Below the pieces are notes generated by a model. That model saw only the letters and a list, made by a program, of their open reading frames with translations. It ran no database searches and was not told the origin of the DNA. A stretch of 64,000 nt of DNA from Arachnopeziza araneosa (taxonomy: Eukaryota > Ascomycota > Leotiomycetes > Helotiales > Arachnopezizaceae): assembly GCA_003988855.1 (NCBI GenBank), contig QYAI01000026.1:372001-436000 (forward strand). The letters are read 5' to 3'. Of the stretch, positions 23,003-34,937 are shown piece by piece. Position 1 is the first letter of the stretch; each line of letters starts with the position of its first letter. The position numbers and the translations under genes are program-made.

Positions 23003-23932
23003 GAGGATTCAAGCAGTGTTTTTCTTTTTCATACCAATTGGGAGTAGAAAAGTCCGGGATACTTCTTTTTAAACACATACCCCTCCTAGTAATTATCTCC
23101 GGGTCAATAGAGATCCGACCAAATGAAATTCCGCAAAGCAAATCCAAGAGGCCCTGAAAATGGATGTGATTGCTGAATGAGCTGAAACAAAATGTAGGTT
23201 GAAAGCCACTGATGGAATAGCCGGTTACATAAGTTAACCAGAATGAAGGATTATATAATCTCATATATCGCTCCCAAAGAGACATCTTGGATCGCTCTTC
23301 TACCTGAATGAAATCTAGGGGAGAGTGTAAGCTGTTTCGCCTCTGCCATTTATTAGACAACCTTTCAAAGTTCACTCGGTAAAAAGTTTAATTCTGGCGA
23401 GCAACTACGTCTCCTCTCGCACTTCAAACGGTAAATACTATTTACGGGATTCTGAAGATCTTGCACATTCTCATATTCTCATAGAGGAATCCGAGGCTGA
23501 TCTGTAATTGTATTTCTTTTGCCTTTGACCTCGCACAATGATTGTTGTATAAAACAAGGATCCAGTAGACCATTCAACACCACCCTAGGCACAGAGAATA
23601 GAAAGTACAAAAAAGAAAGCAAAAGATAAACGAGCCAACGCCAATTATGATGTTCCTTATGGAAATCGTAACCACTCCTTCTTTCACCCACTTCTTCACC
23701 AATACTGAAAGTATATCTTCCTTTCTACCCTCGGAAGGAACAATATCATGACCATGACCTCGTAGACAGCCCACACAGTGGTATTGTAGGTGGTGATCAG
23801 AACAAAAGAAAGAAAAAATGGATCCATCGTTTCACTTCATTGACTTATTACAAAACTCCGTACCTGCCCTTGCCCAAAGAATGATCGCAGCTTTGTTCTC
23901 CTTCCAATTCAGTCCGTCGCTAAGCACTCGTT
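23003..23932. other. Convergent intergenic region, 0.9 kb
   Basis: Between the 3' ends of ceramide synthase and SHO1. AT-rich with TTTTCTTTTT and AAGAAAGAAAA runs. Short open frames on both strands lack coding character. Confidence 0.5.
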
Positions 23933-25028
23933 TTATAGTAAGATGAGATAATTCGAGGGAGCTATCCCCGTGTCCCCATTCTCCTTTTTGGCTTGCCACC
24001 ACCTCCCACTCACATCTGAGACCTCTAGAATTTCGTGCTTGGAGAAGGATATCTCATTAGCATCATCTGGATTGGCTTCGTATGAGTAGATGGCCTTTGC
24101 TCGATAAGGGTATTCAGTTGGCGCTACTACTTCTCCCGCTGTGGCTTCGCTACTAATTGGACCACTAGTACCAAGGTTGCTGGTTGCGGGTGGTGCCGCA
24201 GCGCTTGCGCCAAATCTTGGTTGAGATGAGTTGCGATCTGCAGGTGCACCGCCAGCTGGAAAGCCTGCTACTGGAGACGAGTTTTCTAGGCCGCCGAGCT
24301 GGGCAGAGGTGTACATTTGTGGCGGGGCATTAGACGAAATAGAGGTATCGGGTCGACCACTTCCATATCCTCCAGTCATACCCCTCCCCCCTTGGGAGAC
24401 TCGATGGTCTTTATGTAAGGCAAAGGAGTCGAGGTACGCGCGGGGAACTGCTGAAGGAGTAGACCCAAAGTAAAATATCCAGACAATCTAAACCTCTACT
24501 TAGTGGACTATACTTAGCAACTCGAGAAGCTCACTTACGTTCACCATGGAAAGCAAGATGTGTCCAGCAGCGGTTGCTTCTTTTGCGCCATTTGAAGAAT
24601 AGATCAAGGAATTGACAGACGAACTGGTCAGCACAAGACCACACGCAAGATATCCCACAATAGCAACATGGTAAGTCTGTGTGGTGTCCGATGCGATGAC
24701 CACGAATACCCCGATAATGGTGCAAAGCATATATGCGATTGTGAACCACGAATAGTTTGGAAATCCAGAGTGGTTGGCCGTCGCAATTACTGATCCGACA
24801 AAGGCAATGAACCACGCCAGCTATAGAAAAATTCTTGTCAGCAGGATGTATTAGTGATGCCTCATAATAACGTACCATCGCAATCGATACCGTCGCCAGT
24901 GCAAATGGATCTCCTAGAATATTGTCCATACTCATGGAACGCATGGCTCCCGTCCTTCTCCCTTTACCGTCCATTCCGCCGTTCATTTTGCGGAGAGATG
25001 GCGAGTGTAGTGAACCGTACGATGGCAT
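23933..25028 (-). CDS. SHO1: High-osmolarity signalling membrane protein Sho1
   Basis: Plasma-membrane osmosensor/scaffold upstream of the Hog1 MAP kinase. Minus-strand exons 24876-25028, 24539-24820, 23933-24487 give 329 residues. The cytosolic N-terminus contains SMDNILGDPFALATVSIAML; four membrane segments lie between about 38 and 160 (LAWFIAFVGSVIATA; YSWFTIAYMLCTIIGVFVVI; VAIVGYLACGLVLTSSSVNS; LLSMVNIVWIFYFGSTP). A ~100-residue Gly/Ser/Ala-rich linker leads to a C-terminal SH3 domain (about 268-329) with ALYDY-like AIYSYEANPDDANEISF, GRWWQAK and GIAPSNYLILL. The SH3 domain normally binds Pbs2. Length matches fungal Sho1 (about 290-370). It has an unusually long repeat-rich upstream region. 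Confidence 0.95.
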
Positions 25029-27242
25029 AAGGACGACCGGCGCGGAGACGGATCGTTCTTGAGAATGAGAATTAGAAAGAAAATATCCTTGTTGGTATCA
25101 AAGTCGATTCAATCGACCGATGAGGTACCTTGTGCGAGAACGGTGCAGGTAAGAAAGACGTAGTCGAAAGTAACGGGACGGTGGTGTTTCAGCTGAATTG
25201 GCTGGACACTCAATCCTTGCTCAATGAGGAGATTCGGGGGTATCGTAGGTTGATGCGGTGAACGAAATTCTATAGACAAAGTCGAAGTCGGTTGGCTGGG
25301 ACAGCTCTGTGAGCTGACGGGCAGCTTGAGACGACGACGACGAGGCAGAGAAGAGAAGAGAAGGAGAACAAGATGAAGAGGCAGCGGCAGCGGCAGCCGA
25401 AGAATTGATTGGCGACCGGGGATCCAGAGAGCGTGACGATGGAAAAGCAAGAGAATGTGAGACGTGAGGGACACGTTCGAAAGAACCGGCGAACCAGGGG
25501 CAAGGCGTCGATGGTGAGTGAGTGAACGAAGGTGGGAAATAATGGTTATGGTGGTGGGAGTAAGAAGAAGGTTTCCTTGCGAAGACGAGTCCGATGGATG
25601 GGTGGATGGATGAGTATGGGATAGCGTGGTCAGGGCGGTAGATGGGGTGCGATGCGATGGGGATGTGTGGTGGTTGGTGGTCTGAGAGACGCGGCGCCGG
25701 AAACGCGTTCAACTAAGAATACCTGGCGATGTGATTTGGCGATGATGATGAAGAAGAAGAGGAAGATGAGAGAGTACTTGCGGTCAAGTGAGCTTGATTG
25801 ATGAGAGTAGATGCGTGAGTGCGTGCGGTTGTGAAGGTTGTGAAGTTTGTGCCTGCCTGGGAGTAGTGGTGGTGGAGGTGGTGGTGGCTGGGGGGCAGAA
25901 TGGAATCGACTGGTGAGAGAGCAACGAACAGCAGCAGCGGCTCCTTTCTCCTTCTCCCTTCCCAAGAATAATCCTATTATCCTGAAATAATGTCGGTGCT
26001 TGTGCTCGGTCAGTCACAGGCAGGCGGGAGGCGGACGTTTGGTGTTTCTGCTTCCGTTTCTGTTTCTTGTCGTGCTTGACTATTCGATGTCCTCTGACTG
26101 GCCGCCGCGTGCCCCTGAGCCAAAATAAAATCTCGACCTGCCCTGCCCTGCCTTGTCCTGCCCTGTCCGTCTCCTTCTCCTTCGTGTTTCAAAGAATGAG
26201 GAAAGAGTGGAGACTGAGGATGTGCTCCGCCTGCGAATTAATCAGGAAATAGGTAATGGCTGTCTCCTGCAAATGAAAACCTGCCCCCTTTCATACTTCC
26301 AAGCATCGCCACGGCGGGCTCCCTTTTATATTCGTTCCGCCAGAACTGGGACGGCGAAACCAAGGACAGCTCAGGTGCGGGGTTCTTCAAGAAAATGCTC
26401 CAATCTTGAAAGACAACGCTTCTTCCCCAGATACTTGCCACTGTGGCTGTATTCAATCCTGACACCTCAGCCAATATTCCACTTTCGGTAGAACGTGGGG
26501 TTAATTTAGACTTCAAAACACGGAAATCTTTTGCATCAAGTCACAATGTATCATCAACATCACCATGCAATACCTCTTCTGAAGCAAGACACTAACTTAA
26601 ATTGCTTCTTCCCAAACCCATCGTACTCATGATCTACTTTGCGAATACTACCCGACCCGACCCAACCCAGCGATGCAGACCTCTCCAACCGCTCAATGAT
26701 TCCATTAGAACCTAGAGGCATCGAACATATGCACCTTCTTATTTATTCAACACAGACTGGCCATCTACCAATAGTATCTACTTCACTGTGGAACAGCGTG
26801 CAGTATGCCCATTCTTCTTCTCCCTATAAAGCTTGAGCAGCGGGACCGACATTGAGCTTCACATCAGATCAGCCTCCAAGCAAATATGCCGCCGGAATCT
26901 ACTTTGGGCTTTTGATCGCGACGTTCTCTTCCAAGCGGACTTGTTCCTGAGACACGGATCACGGCGACTCCGGCACATCTTGTTTCGGTTCAAAAATTCC
27001 ATCATGTAAAGGCCATCCATACCAAGCCTATTAGAAAAGATAACCACTCTCAGCTTCAACCTAGCCACGAATAATATGTGACAATGCTTTCAGTCGTTAT
27101 GTTCTTCGCTTCAGCGCTGTTTCCAAACATTTGCGATAAGCAGCTAGCCCTACTCAAAGCTCCTATTTCCAGGGATATGTCTTCTCCGAGATAATAACCA
27201 TCTGTTGGAAAATACTTGTGAGCCTTGAGCCATTAAAGTCAT
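25029..27242. other. 2.2-kb gene-less region upstream of SHO1
   Basis: No convincing gene. The SHO1-proximal 1 kb is rich in GACGACGA, GCAGCGGCAGC and GGTGGTGGAGGT triplet repeats (as read on the plus strand), near 25330-25400 and 25740-25890. CCTGCCCTGCC repeats occur near 26135-26165. The distal part (26.4-27.2 kb) is ordinary sequence that runs to the 3' end of the next gene. Likely a long promoter/leader, as upstream of the DUF1752 gene. Confidence 0.55.
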
Positions 27243-27896
27243 TCATATGAGGGCGTCTGTTCGTTTCGCCAATGAAGTCCTTCGAACCTCCTGCTCGACC
27301 TGAGCAATCTTCCCTTCAACTTCCGCCCAGTTGTCTCCAGCTTGAAGGACATCATTGGTGTACCATTTCTGAATAATAGCAGCGCTTCTCTCTCGTAAGT
27401 TTCTGATGTCCGAGTTCTGGACCACTTGTAGAGCCTCAATCTTGGAGATCCGAGGCTGTAGCTCAATGAGTTGGGCAGTCGAATCAGCAGAAGGAATGGG
27501 CACGTCCATGACTGAAGTCAGTCGAGACGCAGTCGCAGAGAAGGAGCTTGCTGATGCCATGACTATGGACAAAACACTTGATGCATCCATAGCTGTGGGT
27601 ATATCGATATCAATTGATCCGAAGAGGTCTGGATATCTTGAATCTAGCGATGATTAGGAAGACTTCCAGTGATAAATATATTAGCATTTACGTAGCCTCA
27701 GGAGATCTTGAACCACTTTTGACTTCGACGCAAGCTGGTGAAGAGACTGTTCCAGAATAAATAGACGTTGTGTAATTGAAACTTCTCTGTTCGAAGAAAA
27801 CTCCAGGCATCCTGTAAACGCATATTCAAGCCTCTGTAATCGCGCCTCCAGAAATTCGATCATCTCTACAGCCGTATTGTCAAATGTATTTTCCAT
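27243..27896 (-). CDS. Probable dynactin subunit p22/p24-like coiled-coil protein
   Basis: Two exons on the minus strand (27692-27896 and 27243-27643, 48-nt intron) give 201 residues. The protein begins IEFLEARLQRLEYAFTGCLE, the kind of short heptad start seen in dynactin subunit 3. It is helical throughout, with a QRLFILEQSLHQLASKSKVVQ segment, a hydrophobic Pro-containing middle (YPDLFGSIDIDIP) and a C-terminal helix ending TDALI. Size and pattern fit the p22/p24 shoulder subunit, but no diagnostic catalytic residue exists for such a family, so the name is tentative. The SHO1-side 3' region is not shared. Other coiled-coil proteins of ~200 residues remain possible. Confidence 0.6.
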
Positions 27897-28290
27897 ATTC
27901 GATCGCTATTTTATTGGTTAGAGCTAGATGTCGTTGGTTGTTCCTGAATTTCGCAGACTGGAGAAAGGTTAAGGTTACAAGGCTGAAATATAACTTACAG
28001 CCTTGGTGCCTTAGATGCTGCCTTATCCAGAATTACTGTACCCTGGGAGCATGCTGCCTAGGTTGGACTCAACGACACCAGAAGACGGCTTGAGACTCTG
28101 ATACACTTCTCTATTCCTACACTTGATCAAGACTCGGCAACTGACGGGACCAGCGACAATGAAACATATGATCTTGCAACTGTAATCGCCAGCTAATCAC
28201 GCATTTCCGTCACGACCTCTTGTCAAACGTTGTGGAAGCCACAGGATTGGAGATTGCAATCACTTGTTCCACAGTCTCTTTATAATTGAC
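27897..28290. promoter_or_regulatory. Divergent promoter, p22-like / AVT transporter
   Basis: 394 bp between divergent start codons. No distinctive motif recognised. Confidence 0.45.
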
Positions 28291-30145
28291 ATGACCTCCT
28301 ACTCTGCCATAGGAGGCCCTAGTGGCTATTCGTCTGATGGCGGACGAGGCAGAAGGTCAAACTATACTGCATTTGAGGTGGATCACAACTAACACTCTAT
28401 ATCGCAGGCGCCGATCAAGTCGAGCTATGAAAGAACAAAATTTTACCGGCCAAGCATCATGGATAAGCAGTAATGTGAATCTAGTAAATACAAGTGAGTA
28501 TCACCTTGATTGAACTCAGTCATCTCTATCACACTCGATCGCCCGCAAAATCACTAGACGACCTTCTAAGAACGATGCTAATACTACGATAGTCATAGGA
28601 GCAGGAACACTAGCAATGCCCCTTGCGATGAGTCATATGGGAATCTTACTTGGAACGCTTGTTATTCTCTGGTCTGGCATGACAGCAGCATTTGGGCTAT
28701 ATCTTCAAACAAGATGTGCTCGGTATCTAGAACGAGGGACGTCATCCTTCTTTGCTTTATCGCAACTTACGTATCCCAATGCGGCTGTCGTATTTGATGC
28801 TGCCATTGCTGTGAAGTGTTTTGGCGTGGGCGTAAGCTACCTCATTATCATTGGGGATCTCATGCCCGGTGTTGTAAGAGGATTCAACGAGAACGCAGAT
28901 TCCATCCCATTCCTCGTGGACAGGCATTTTTGGGTCACTGCCTTCATGTGATTCTACCTCTTACATTACTTCAAGAATTCTCTGCTAACCACTGTTAGGC
29001 TTGTCGTGATACCGCTCTCTTTCCTCCGCCGTTTAGATTCTCTAAAGTACACAAGCGTTGTAGCTCTATGTTCGATCGGATATCTTGTAATTTTAGTAGT
29101 CTATCATTTTTCCAAAGGAGATACTATGGCAGATAGGGGAGAGATTAGAGTTCTTCAATGGGGAGGTCTCGTGCCAACGCTGAAAAGTTTTCCTGTCATC
29201 GTCTTTGCGTATACATGCCACCAGAACGTAAGTTTTTAATTGTCTGTTTGGCCTTGACTCACATACATAGATGTTTTCCATTTTGAACGAGATCAAGGAC
29301 AACTCTCCGAAACGGTTAGTAAAACCCTACAAACCGCAAATTCCAACTTTTGACAGTGAAGTAGGACAACCAGCGTCATTGCTGCAAGTATCGGCTCCGC
29401 TGCATCAATTTATGTACTTGTTGCAATCACCGGCTACCTGTCCTTTGGCAACAGCGTCGCTGGGAACATCGTAGGGATGTGTAAGTGCACTAAACTAAGA
29501 GTAACCAAAGATCTCCACTAACAGTCTCAAGATATTCCTTCTATTGCATCTACGATTGGCAAAGCGGCTATTGTCATTCTTGTCATGTTCTCTTATCCAC
29601 TTCAAGTTCATCCTTGCCGAGCTTCAGTCGATGCGGTTTTGAAGTGGCGGCCAAGTGGTTTGAAAAGCTCACGTAATACACCTACTGGCTCACCAGCAAG
29701 AACAATGCCATTGCTCACCGGGGCTCCAGCTCATCCATTTACAAGAAACGATACCATGGGCGAACTTCGCTTTGCCGTCATCACAACTTTAATTATTGTG
29801 CTTAGCTACATCTGCGCTATGACTGTCTCTTCTTTAGACAAAGTTCTTGCCTATGTCGGTAGCACAGGGAGTACGAGCATTAGCTTCATTCTACCGGGCT
29901 TGTTTTATTACAAGATATCTGCACCGGACTCTATACATCATCAACGTCTTACAAAAGAAGAAGACGACGACGATGAAAGCGAATCAGATGAAGAGGGAGG
30001 TGTTTTTGGAGAAGATGGAGTCAGACTACATCTTTGGCGAAAAACGTTACTCAGAAAACTTTCACTCGCCCTGGCTATTTATGGCCTATTTGTGATGGTT
30101 CTCTGCTTGGGAACAAATATTGCTTTTTCCGAGGCTGCCCATTGA
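28291..30145 (+). CDS. Vacuolar amino acid transporter (AVT, AAAP family)
   Basis: Proton-coupled amino acid permease of the AAAP/SLC38 class; the short N-terminus (about 40 residues) is closest to the yeast Avt5-7 exporters. Seven exons: 28291-28355, 28408-28493, 28593-28947, 28999-29227, 29271-29314, 29365-29480, 29532-30145; 502 residues in frame. Family landmarks are NVNLVNTIIGAGTLAMPLA at membrane segment 1, FAYTCHQNMFSILNEI (segment 5 loop), and SIYVLVAITGYLSFGNSVAG. About 11 membrane segments are expected. A charged loop (about 430-455) precedes the last segments. The first exon donor at 28356 was preferred over a later GT because the latter would leave only a 30-nt intron. Confidence 0.92.
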
Positions 30146-30558
30146 ATACTAGAAGCAGCAATCATTAGCATCAGCATGGGTTAGCAAGGGAATTTGCATG
30201 GCTTGGCGTTTTCGTGGGTTTGGATCTTGAATACAACACGGCGATTGCTCTCTAGTTAAGAATTTGCTATCTCACAAATATGAACACCAGATACACTGTC
30301 AATAACGCTATAAAACTGTAATCCTAATCTCATCTAGTCAATATCATAATGGATTCCAGCTCTCAGAAGAGTATGATGCTCCATGTTCCATTATTCGAGC
30401 CGATCTATACGTACTGTATCTTACACATGGTATATCACAGAGCATCTTACAGACAGCTATCCCAAACGCCGCCTTCTAGGGAGATGATAACCCGCGAGAT
30501 TCTCCGGTAACGCCTTCAGATGTTAACCTATACGAAAGCGTATCTTACAAAATCTCCC
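30146..30558. other. Convergent intergenic region
   Basis: 413 bp between AVT and bS16m 3' ends. AT-rich; nothing recognised. Confidence 0.5.
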
Positions 30559-31143
30559 TTAGGCAGCCGTCACTGCTGCAATCTCTGTAGGCTTGCTATT
30601 TTCTGCCTCCCTCGCCTCCTTCTCGGGTGCTGGTGGATTCTTATATGCCATCTTCTCGGCTGATAACTTCGTCAGCCCAGGTATAAATTTAGGCTCCAAA
30701 AACCCAGCCTTTAAATGTATTAGCGGAGCACTTCTTAATCGAACTTCAGTTCAGGGGTAGGCATTCACCATTGAAAGCAGTCGCCAAACTGGATCACTTG
30801 GTTGCGCTCCAACTCCAAGCCAGTACTTTGCTCGTGCAGAGTCAATCTTGATGTCTTTATATGGCATGCCTCTACCACTAAGAGGTGTTTTAGGTATGGG
30901 ATCATAGGTGCCTTTTGAGGTACCATCAGTATTTTTTGCAGCAGGATTGGATGTGAATTAAGCATACCCAACACCTCAATCGGCTTGCTATTTCTTGCTG
31001 TCCTGACAAGCATAGACGTCAGTCCAAATTCTCCTGAAATACAGGAGATAGAATGACTACACGTACCGAGCTTGCGCGACAACGATATTATAGAACGGAG
31101 CTCTTTTGCGCCCGAAGCGCGCTAGCCTTATTCTAACAACCAT
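30559..31143 (-). CDS. MRPS16: Mitochondrial small-subunit ribosomal protein bS16m
   Basis: Mitoribosome small-subunit protein. Four exons on the minus strand (31067-31143, 30968-31002, 30769-30911, 30559-30708) give 134 residues. The bacterial S16 core is obvious: MVVRIRLARFGRKRAPFYNI, then ARTARNSKPIEVLGTYDPIP, DIKIDSARAKYWLGVGAQPS and VWRLLSMAGFL. A ~45-residue Lys/Glu/Ala-rich extension follows, common in fungal mitochondrial homologues. No single uninterrupted frame covers it, so it is easily missed. Divergent from NAXE. Confidence 0.94.
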
Positions 31144-31446
31144 AACTATTGCTATTGCTGTTTGGGCATAGGGTGATGCGATGCGAGGAGTGAGGTAGAT
31201 ATTGAGGTTGAATATTCAGATAAGTCGGCCGGAGCTCGGATAAATTCAATGCCGCTCCGACCTCTCTCTTTTATGTGTTGACAAATGAGTTTGAGTAGAT
31301 CAAGGTTATATCATCTTTGATTCTCGAACAGACTAAGCCCTGAACTAGCCATCTCTTTCCTCTTCTTGGGCTTTCTTTTTATTGTTGGTAGCGAGCACCT
31401 TCAAAGTAGAGGTCTATACCTACACTAAAATTACATATTTGTGATA
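31144..31446. promoter_or_regulatory. Divergent promoter, bS16m / NAXE
   Basis: 303 bp between the two start codons. No specific motif recognised. Confidence 0.45.
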
Positions 31447-32642
31447 ATGAAGGCATGAGCTCCTAGACCAGTTGTCTACCACATGTTGATTAGCTTGTCA
31501 GACACTCTCTGCTAAGAATGCTGCAGCGCTAGATAAAGATCTGATGAGTATTGGCGCCTTCTCCATCGATTCGCTCATGGAATTAGCCGGTCTATCGGTT
31601 TCTCAAGCAAGTGCGTTTTGTTTACTTGGTCCTTTTTCATGCCTATTCTAAACTCTAGTAGTCTATCACGTGCATCCACCTAGTCAAGGGAGAAAGATTT
31701 TGGTTGTTTGTGGACCTGGAAATAATGGTAATTCTCTGGTTTCGGTATGGGAGTGCAGATTCTGAGACAGAGCAGGTGGGGATGGTCTTGTTGCTGCCAG
31801 GCACTTGTGGCATTATGGTAAGTTTATTCCCGCATAAGTTGCTATGAGAGCTCCGGAGCTAGGTGCTTTCTCAAAAGATTGCTTTCAGTTCTTGAAAATT
31901 TGTTTCGAAAGCTTGGCTTTCAGCCCTTTATTTTCTCTTGAGATATAGTGAAGCCGTATCCTAATTTAGTGAATAGGTTACCAACCCACTATTTATTATC
32001 CAAAGCAGGGTAAAAATGAGTTATACCAGGTTAGTTAGCGATTTCCTTGATGACTCCTGGCCTATTGGCTGCTCTACCTCATTCAACTTGTTGTTAAATT
32101 TCCTAGCGTCTCTCCACTCAGCTCCGCAACCTCAACATTTCATTTACGGACGATTTTAGTACGACTCTCGAGCAAGCCGATCACGTCGTTGATGCAATAT
32201 TCGGTAAGGTTTTTTTGCTTGTGCTTCATCGGACTTTCATCTAACAAGTGAACTGGCTTCTCTTTCTCTGGCGAAGTCCGCGAGCCATTTCCAGCCGTTA
32301 TTCAAGCTCTGCAAGATACCTCTACTCCCGTGACATCTGTTGATGTTCCTTCATCTTGGAATATCGAAGAGGGTCCACCCAAGTCTGGACCAGGCGCAAA
32401 ATTCATGCCGGCTGTTTTGGTGAGCTTGACGGCGCCGAAACCTTTAGTAAAATATTTCAAGGGTAGGCATTTCATTGGCGGAAGGTTAGTAGTGTCTACT
32501 TCCTTATGATCTGTCAGGAATAGCTAACCTTTTTACAAGATTTGTGAGTCCAGGTATCAAAAAGAAATACAATTTAGATCTGCCTGACTATGAAGGAATT
32601 GATCAGGTCATTGAAGTTGGAAGCAACGGCCAGAGACTTTAG
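31447..32642 (+). CDS. NAD(P)H-hydrate epimerase (YjeF_N, NAXE)
   Basis: Repair enzyme that interconverts the epimers of damaged NAD(P)HX; partner of a separate dehydratase. Model: exons 31447-31452, 31502-31610, 31662-31727, 31776-31817, 31977-32029, 32107-32203, 32256-32484, 32540-32642; 234 residues in frame. Conserved parts are LSAKNAAALDKDLMSIGAFS, DSLMELAGLSVSQA, VVCGPGNNGGDGLVAARHL (binding loop), DAIFGFSFSGEVREPF and SVDVPSSWN. Three splice oddities: a two-codon first exon with a GC donor, a TAGTAG tandem acceptor at 31656-31661, and intron 6, whose family-preserving end (32255) is TG rather than AG. The nearest AG (32276) would delete seven conserved residues. The start is therefore less certain than the product. 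Confidence 0.85.
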
Positions 32643-32795
32643 GGTAATGTGAAAGTTGAGTGCCGCATTTCTCCGGTTGTGCATAATGCGTAGCAATTGG
32701 AATTTACACGGTCCAACCACAGTATTCACGTTTCAAAGGTGGTGTCGAGATGGCAATCAGCCTAAGAACATACCATGAAGGGACATCTTCTATTC

Positions 32796-34937
32796 CTACT
32801 CCTCAAAGAGTACCAAAACTGTTCCAGCTTTACATATGTCTCCCGCTTTGTGCACCAATTTGGCAACCACCCCTTTTTGAGGTGACCGAATCACAGTTTC
32901 CATCTTCATACTCTCAATCACGACTAGAGCCTGAGCTTTTTCCACTTTGTCGCCTTCCTTCACCTCATTCCTCAAAACTTTGCATGGCATTGGCGCAAGC
33001 ACACTATTTGCAACATCTTTCAGCCCCAATGCTTTCTCGAACCAACTTGGTGTTGCAAGTCTTAACTGGGTCTGTTTACCATGTTGAAAAATGGCGATCT
33101 TGTCACCATCTCGGATAACTGTACTTTCGATCCGGGTGTGAGGAAAAAATGTCGAGATGGGGGAAGATCGCAAGTCACACACTATGTCATTGAAGGATTT
33201 CGTAATATTGCTGCTGCTGACCGAGATATTGAACAATTTGCTTCCGGATTGATGAATATTGACCTGCACGTGTTCACTATCCTTATTATCGTTGCATACG
33301 AAGAAGCCAAAAGAGCGCTCGTTTACGGAATTGAAGCCAATTGCCTCCCCATGCGAACCATATGCCATGGCAGTCTCGGGTAGAGACAGTTCATGAGCTA
33401 ATAGTCCTAAAGCTGCCTGAACGAATAGCTCTGGCTGAACTGCTTCTGAATGGAAGAGTTTGTCGTAATATTTTTCGATATAGCCTGTCTCAACCTCGCC
33501 CCTAATGAATGCCGGGCTTTGGCATATCTTCTTCAAAAACTCAATGTTGGTGCTTAAACCTACCACTTCGTATTGCTGCAGGGCTGCATATAGTTTTCGA
33601 ATTGCTACTTCCCTATTAGGTCCATTGACAATTAGCTTTGCGATCATTCCGTCATAATTAGAGGATATGATATCTCCTTCGATAAATCCTGCGTCTATCC
33701 GGACACTCTGCGATACTGTTGGAGTCCTTAGATGCACCAATCTCCCAGAGTCGGGTATGAAATTCTGGCTAGGATTCTCGGCATAGATTCGCGCTTCCAT
33801 CGCCCAACCGCGGGTGGCTATCCTCTGTGCAATTTGTTCCTGATTTAGGGGTAATGGTTCCCCACTAGCAACCTTGAATTGCCATGATACAAGATCTTCT
33901 CCAGTGACTGCCTCGGTGACTGGATGTTCAACCTGTAGTCTAGTGTTCATTTCCATAAAGAAAAACTCATTTGTATCATTGTCAAATATGACTAAAAACG
34001 GTCAGTAACTCCAGGGCAGTCGAATTATTATCTTACATTCAACAGTCCCAGCTCCTTCGTAACCTACAGCTAATGCCGCGGATCTTGCCTTCTCCCAGAG
34101 GTCTTCTCGAATGTTCTCCGCCAGATTCGGTGCTGGAGCCTCCTCTAAAATCTTTTGGTGCCGTCTTTGGAGGCTACAGTCTCGTTCTCCTAATGCAACT
34201 GCATTGCCATACTTATCCGCAAAGATCTGAACCTCGATGTGCCGTGGTGCTGCAATGTATTTTTCAATTAACATCACATCATCTCCAAACGAGTTTCTCC
34301 CTTCGCTCTTTGCACTTTCCAGTTTATCTAGAAATTCTGTCTCATTCATAGCAATCCTCATTCCTTTTCCCCCGCCACCCTTCACAGCCTTTACCATGAC
34401 TGGGAACCCGATCTTTCGTGCCTCTTCTAATAAGTATTGTGGATCTTGATTTCCTCCATGATATCCCGGTATACAGGGAACGCCAGCTTCAATCATAATT
34501 TCTTTGCTCCTTGACTTGTTGCCCATTGCCTCAATCGCCTTCCAGGGTGGTCCAATAAAAACGAGCCCCTCCTCAATACACCTCTTTGCGAATGCCGAAT
34601 TCTCACTCAAAAAGCCATATCCCGGATGCAGCGCTTCACAGCCCTGCTCCTTAGCCACGGATATTATCCGTTCCCCGTCGAGATATGCACCCACCGCGCC
34701 GAGATTCACGGCAAATGGGCTAGAAAGAGCATGCTGGGAGTGAGCGTCTGGATCTGTGTATACTGTCGTGCAACGGACCCCAAGGTTAGAGGCGGTACGT
34801 CCAACCCTGAGAGCAATCTCGCCACGGTTGGCTATCAGAACCGAAGTTATCGGCTTGATAGGAGAAGAGACGGCGTACCGGCTCTGGGAGACATTGATGG
34901 CTCGAGCAACTGCTCGCGCTCGGGAGGCGGGTAGCAT
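32796..34937 (-). CDS. mccA: Methylcrotonoyl-CoA carboxylase subunit alpha (biotinylated)
   Basis: Biotin-carboxylase and biotin-carrier subunit of the mitochondrial leucine-degrading carboxylase. Exons 34037-34937 and 32796-33991 (45-nt intron) give 698 residues. After a ~30-residue Arg/Ala-rich presequence: LIANRGEIALRVGRTA, the ATP-grasp glycine loop KAVKGGGGKGMRIA, RRHQKILEEAPAPNLAENIR, and MEMNTRLQVEHPVTEAVTGE, all typical of the biotin-carboxylase domain. The carrier domain at the C-terminus has the biotinyl Lys at about residue 663 in VVIESMKMETVIRSP. The partner beta subunit starts at 525, 32 kb away. A transposon end lies 158 bp upstream of this start. Pyruvate or acetyl-CoA carboxylase are excluded by length and the presence of only two domains. 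Confidence 0.95.
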
